A stretch of DNA of 13,344 nucleotides, taken from NCBI GenBank assembly GCA_036310845.1, contig JAXJRB010000182.1, positions 1 through 13,344 on the forward strand, in the 5' to 3' direction. This DNA comes from COE1 sp036310845 (lineage in GTDB: Bacteria; Bacillota; Clostridia; Lachnospirales; Lachnospiraceae). Numbering within the stretch: the stretch's first letter is position 1; the number at the start of each line of letters is the position of its first letter. The position numbers were made by a program, and so were the translations under genes. The notes under the pieces are model-generated. The model was not told the origin of the DNA and did not search any database. It saw only the letters and a program-made list of their open reading frames with translations. Shown in pieces: positions 12,199 through 13,344 of the stretch.

Positions 12199-12921
12199 AT
12201 GAATGCTCATGTGAAAATAAATACGACAGCGATTGTTTTGGCAGCAGGTCAGGGAAAGAGAATGCAGAGTAAGGTGCATAAGCAATATCTTCTTATTCAG
12301 GGGAAGCCAGTTCTATATTATGCTTTACAAGCGTTTGAAACTAGCTTTATTGATGATATTGTATTGGTTGTGGGAAAAAATGAAAAGGAATATTGCCAAC
12401 AGGAAATAGTTGATAAATATGGTTTTACCAAGGTGAAAATTATAGTTGAGGGCGGAAAAGAGCGATATCATTCGGTAGCGCATGGTATCAGAGCAATAGA
12501 ATGGAAATGTGATTATATTTTTATACATGATGGAGCGCGTCCATTTATTAACGAAGAAATTTTAGAACGTGCGTATGAGCAAGTGCAAAAAAGTAAGGCG
12601 TGTGTTGTAGGGATGCCGGTAAAAGATACAGTTAAAATAGCAGATACTGCAGGTTTTGTAGAAAGCACACCAAATAGGGCAAAAGTTTGGCAAATACAAA
12701 CGCCTCAAGTGTTTGAGTATAAATTGATTAGGGTGGCATATGAACGTTTGCTCGAAGAAGAAGTACAATTGCTATCAAGTGGAAATGTAATTACAGATGA
12801 CGCAATGGTAGTTGAATATTTTACAAAACTTCCTGTAAAATTAGTAGAAGGATCTTACCAAAACATAAAGATTACAACGCCGGAAGACCTTGAAATTGCT
12901 GGGGTTTTCCTAAGAAAATAA
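12199..12921 (+). CDS. ispD: 2-C-methyl-D-erythritol 4-phosphate cytidylyltransferase IspD
   Basis: A 240-residue cytosolic enzyme of the non-mevalonate (MEP) isoprenoid pathway; it joins CTP and MEP to give CDP-methylerythritol and pyrophosphate. Nucleotide-binding signature LAAGQGKRM (14-22) with the following conserved Lys in HKQY (27-30); GGKERYHSV (85-93); HDGARPF (110-116); PVKDTVK (140-146); WQIQTPQVF (164-172); and TDDA (199-202) with the substrate-site IKITTPEDL near the end. Length fits the family. AAGGAG (12187-12192) lies 6 nt before ATG. TarI, a ribitol-phosphate cytidylyltransferase, is a close relative; no tar or teichoic acid genes are nearby and the motifs read as IspD, so that is the preferred call. 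The gene stands alone, without the ispF partner, between the structured RNA region and the tRNA genes. Confidence 0.88.
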   Translation: MNAHVKINTTAIVLAAGQGKRMQSKVHKQYLLIQGKPVLYYALQAFETSFIDDIVLVVGKNEKEYCQQEIVDKYGFTKVKIIVEGGKERYHSVAHGIRAIEWKCDYIFIHDGARPFINEEILERAYEQVQKSKACVVGMPVKDTVKIADTAGFVESTPNRAKVWQIQTPQVFEYKLIRVAYERLLEEEVQLLSSGNVITDDAMVVEYFTKLPVKLVEGSYQNIKITTPEDLEIAGVFLRK

Positions 12922-12949
12922 AAAAGTTTAAAAAAAATGAAAAAAAGTG

Positions 12950-12978
12950 TTGACAGAAAGGGGGGACATGGGTATAAT
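12950..12978 (+). promoter_or_regulatory. Consensus promoter of the serine tRNA genes
   Basis: TTGACA (12950-12955), a 17-bp spacer and TATAAT (12973-12978): a perfect match to the vegetative sigma consensus, as expected for stable RNA. The start is near 12985, about 46 nt before the first tRNA. Confidence 0.9.
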
Positions 12979-13030
12979 AAATTTTGTTCGCTGGACAACA
13001 CAAATGAAAAGCGAAAGAAAAACAAGGCAT

Positions 13031-13116
13031 GGAGAGGTATCGAAGTGGTCATAACGAGGCGGTCTTGAAAACCGTTTGTCCGCAAGGGCGCGTGGGTTCG
13101 AATCCCACCCTCTCCG
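13031..13116 (+). tRNA. tRNA-Ser (anticodon TGA)
   Basis: Acceptor GGAGAGG (13031-13037) pairs with CCTCTCC (13109-13115), with discriminator G at 13116. The anticodon loop CTTGAAA (13064-13070) holds TGA at 13066-13068, decoding UCA. The long variable arm typical of class II serine tRNAs follows (around TTTGTCCGCAAGGGCG), then the T arm GTGGGTTCGAATCCCAC (13092-13108). CCA is not encoded: the next bases are CTC. Confidence 0.97.
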
Positions 13117-13160
13117 CTCAAGCAAGGTGCTTGTTGAGAAGAAAAAGAGTAAGCCTTATT

Positions 13161-13250
13161 GGAGAAGTACCCAAGCTGGCCGAAGGGGCTCCCCTGGAAA
13201 GGGAGTAGGTCGTTAACAGCGGCGCATGGGTTCAAATCCCATCTTCTCCG
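13161..13250 (+). tRNA. tRNA-Ser (anticodon GGA)
   Basis: Acceptor GGAGAAG (13161-13167) pairs with CTTCTCC (13243-13249), discriminator G 13250. The anticodon loop CTGGAAA (13194-13200) holds GGA at 13196-13198, decoding UCC and UCU. A long variable arm (TAGGTCGTTAACAGCGGCG region) and T arm ATGGGTTCAAATCCCAT follow. CCA is not encoded. It is 44 nt after the first tRNA, presumably in the same transcript. Confidence 0.97.
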
Positions 13251-13254
13251 TTGG

Positions 13255-13280
13255 TATCATATCGTATATGAGATGTGATA
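13255..13280 (+). other. Hairpin downstream of the tRNA genes
   Basis: TATCATATC (13255-13263) / GATGTGATA (13272-13280), nine pairs with one T-G, and an 8-nt loop. No T run follows, so it is a poor intrinsic terminator; it may be a processing or stability element of the tRNA transcript. Confidence 0.3.
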
Positions 13281-13344
13281 TTGCAATAAACACGGAACAT
13301 TGACAAATAAACAGTAATGCAACCCTGAAAATTCTATTGAGAAA

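Noticed and set aside
12855..13235. 126-residue open frame on the - strand across the tRNA genes, with a GGIRTHAPLRTNGFQDR-like segment
   Set aside because: It is the antisense of the tRNA-Ser genes; this translation is a well-known spurious protein in databases. The same applies to the shorter frame at 12928-13125.
13300..13305. TTGACA as a -35 element
   Set aside because: No -10-like hexamer at 16-18 bp downstream within the window.
1..13344. CRISPR arrays, insertion sequences, prophage or integrase genes
   Set aside because: No regularly spaced repeats, transposase or integrase motifs, or terminal inverted repeats with target duplications were seen.

Overview
The window looks like core chromosome of a low-GC, Gram-positive anaerobe of the class Clostridia, most probably Lachnospiraceae. 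The evidence is AT-rich sequence, strong AGGAGG-type ribosome binding sites, an FMN riboswitch in front of ribU, a complete tsaE-tsaB-rimI/tsaD set, tRNA genes without an encoded CCA end, and protein matches typical of that family. All convincing genes lie on the + strand. There are no insertion sequences, CRISPR arrays or phage genes.

Layout. 1-483 is the end of tex, closed by a terminator. 541-1140 is a small SAM-dependent methyltransferase with a TTG start, placed directly behind that terminator. 1258-1816 is a RelE/ParE-type toxin-antitoxin pair with its own promoter, which is embedded in two palindromes. 1975-3030 is a riboflavin-uptake unit: promoter, FMN riboswitch, intrinsic terminator and ribU. 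3102-6787 is a three-gene MacB/YknXYZ-like efflux operon (ATPase, membrane-fusion protein, permease). Its promoter region carries 11-bp-spaced direct repeats of the kind bound by OmpR-family response regulators. 6792-6863 holds a promoter-like sequence followed almost at once by a terminator. 6887-11654 is a run of housekeeping genes: a YcxB-like membrane protein, tsaE, tsaB, rimI, RNase Z, a membrane-anchored protein of unknown function, and tsaD. 11655-12198 has no protein gene but contains a promoter and a region of about 300 nt that can fold into a four-way junction, which I interpret as an unidentified structured RNA. 12199-12921 is ispD. 12950-13250 is a consensus promoter driving two serine tRNA genes.

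How the genes fit together. TsaE, TsaB and TsaD make the t6A37 modification of ANN-decoding tRNAs. RimI is an N-acetyltransferase that commonly accompanies them. RNase Z trims tRNA 3' ends, and both tRNAs here lack encoded CCA, so they are of the type it processes. The middle and end of the window therefore have a tRNA-maturation theme. The transporter, the toxin-antitoxin pair and the methyltransferase are independent accessory units.

The best candidate for something undescribed is the structured RNA at about 11820-12125. Second is the regulatory region of the efflux operon at 3102-3164. Most of the rest is ordinary for the lineage.
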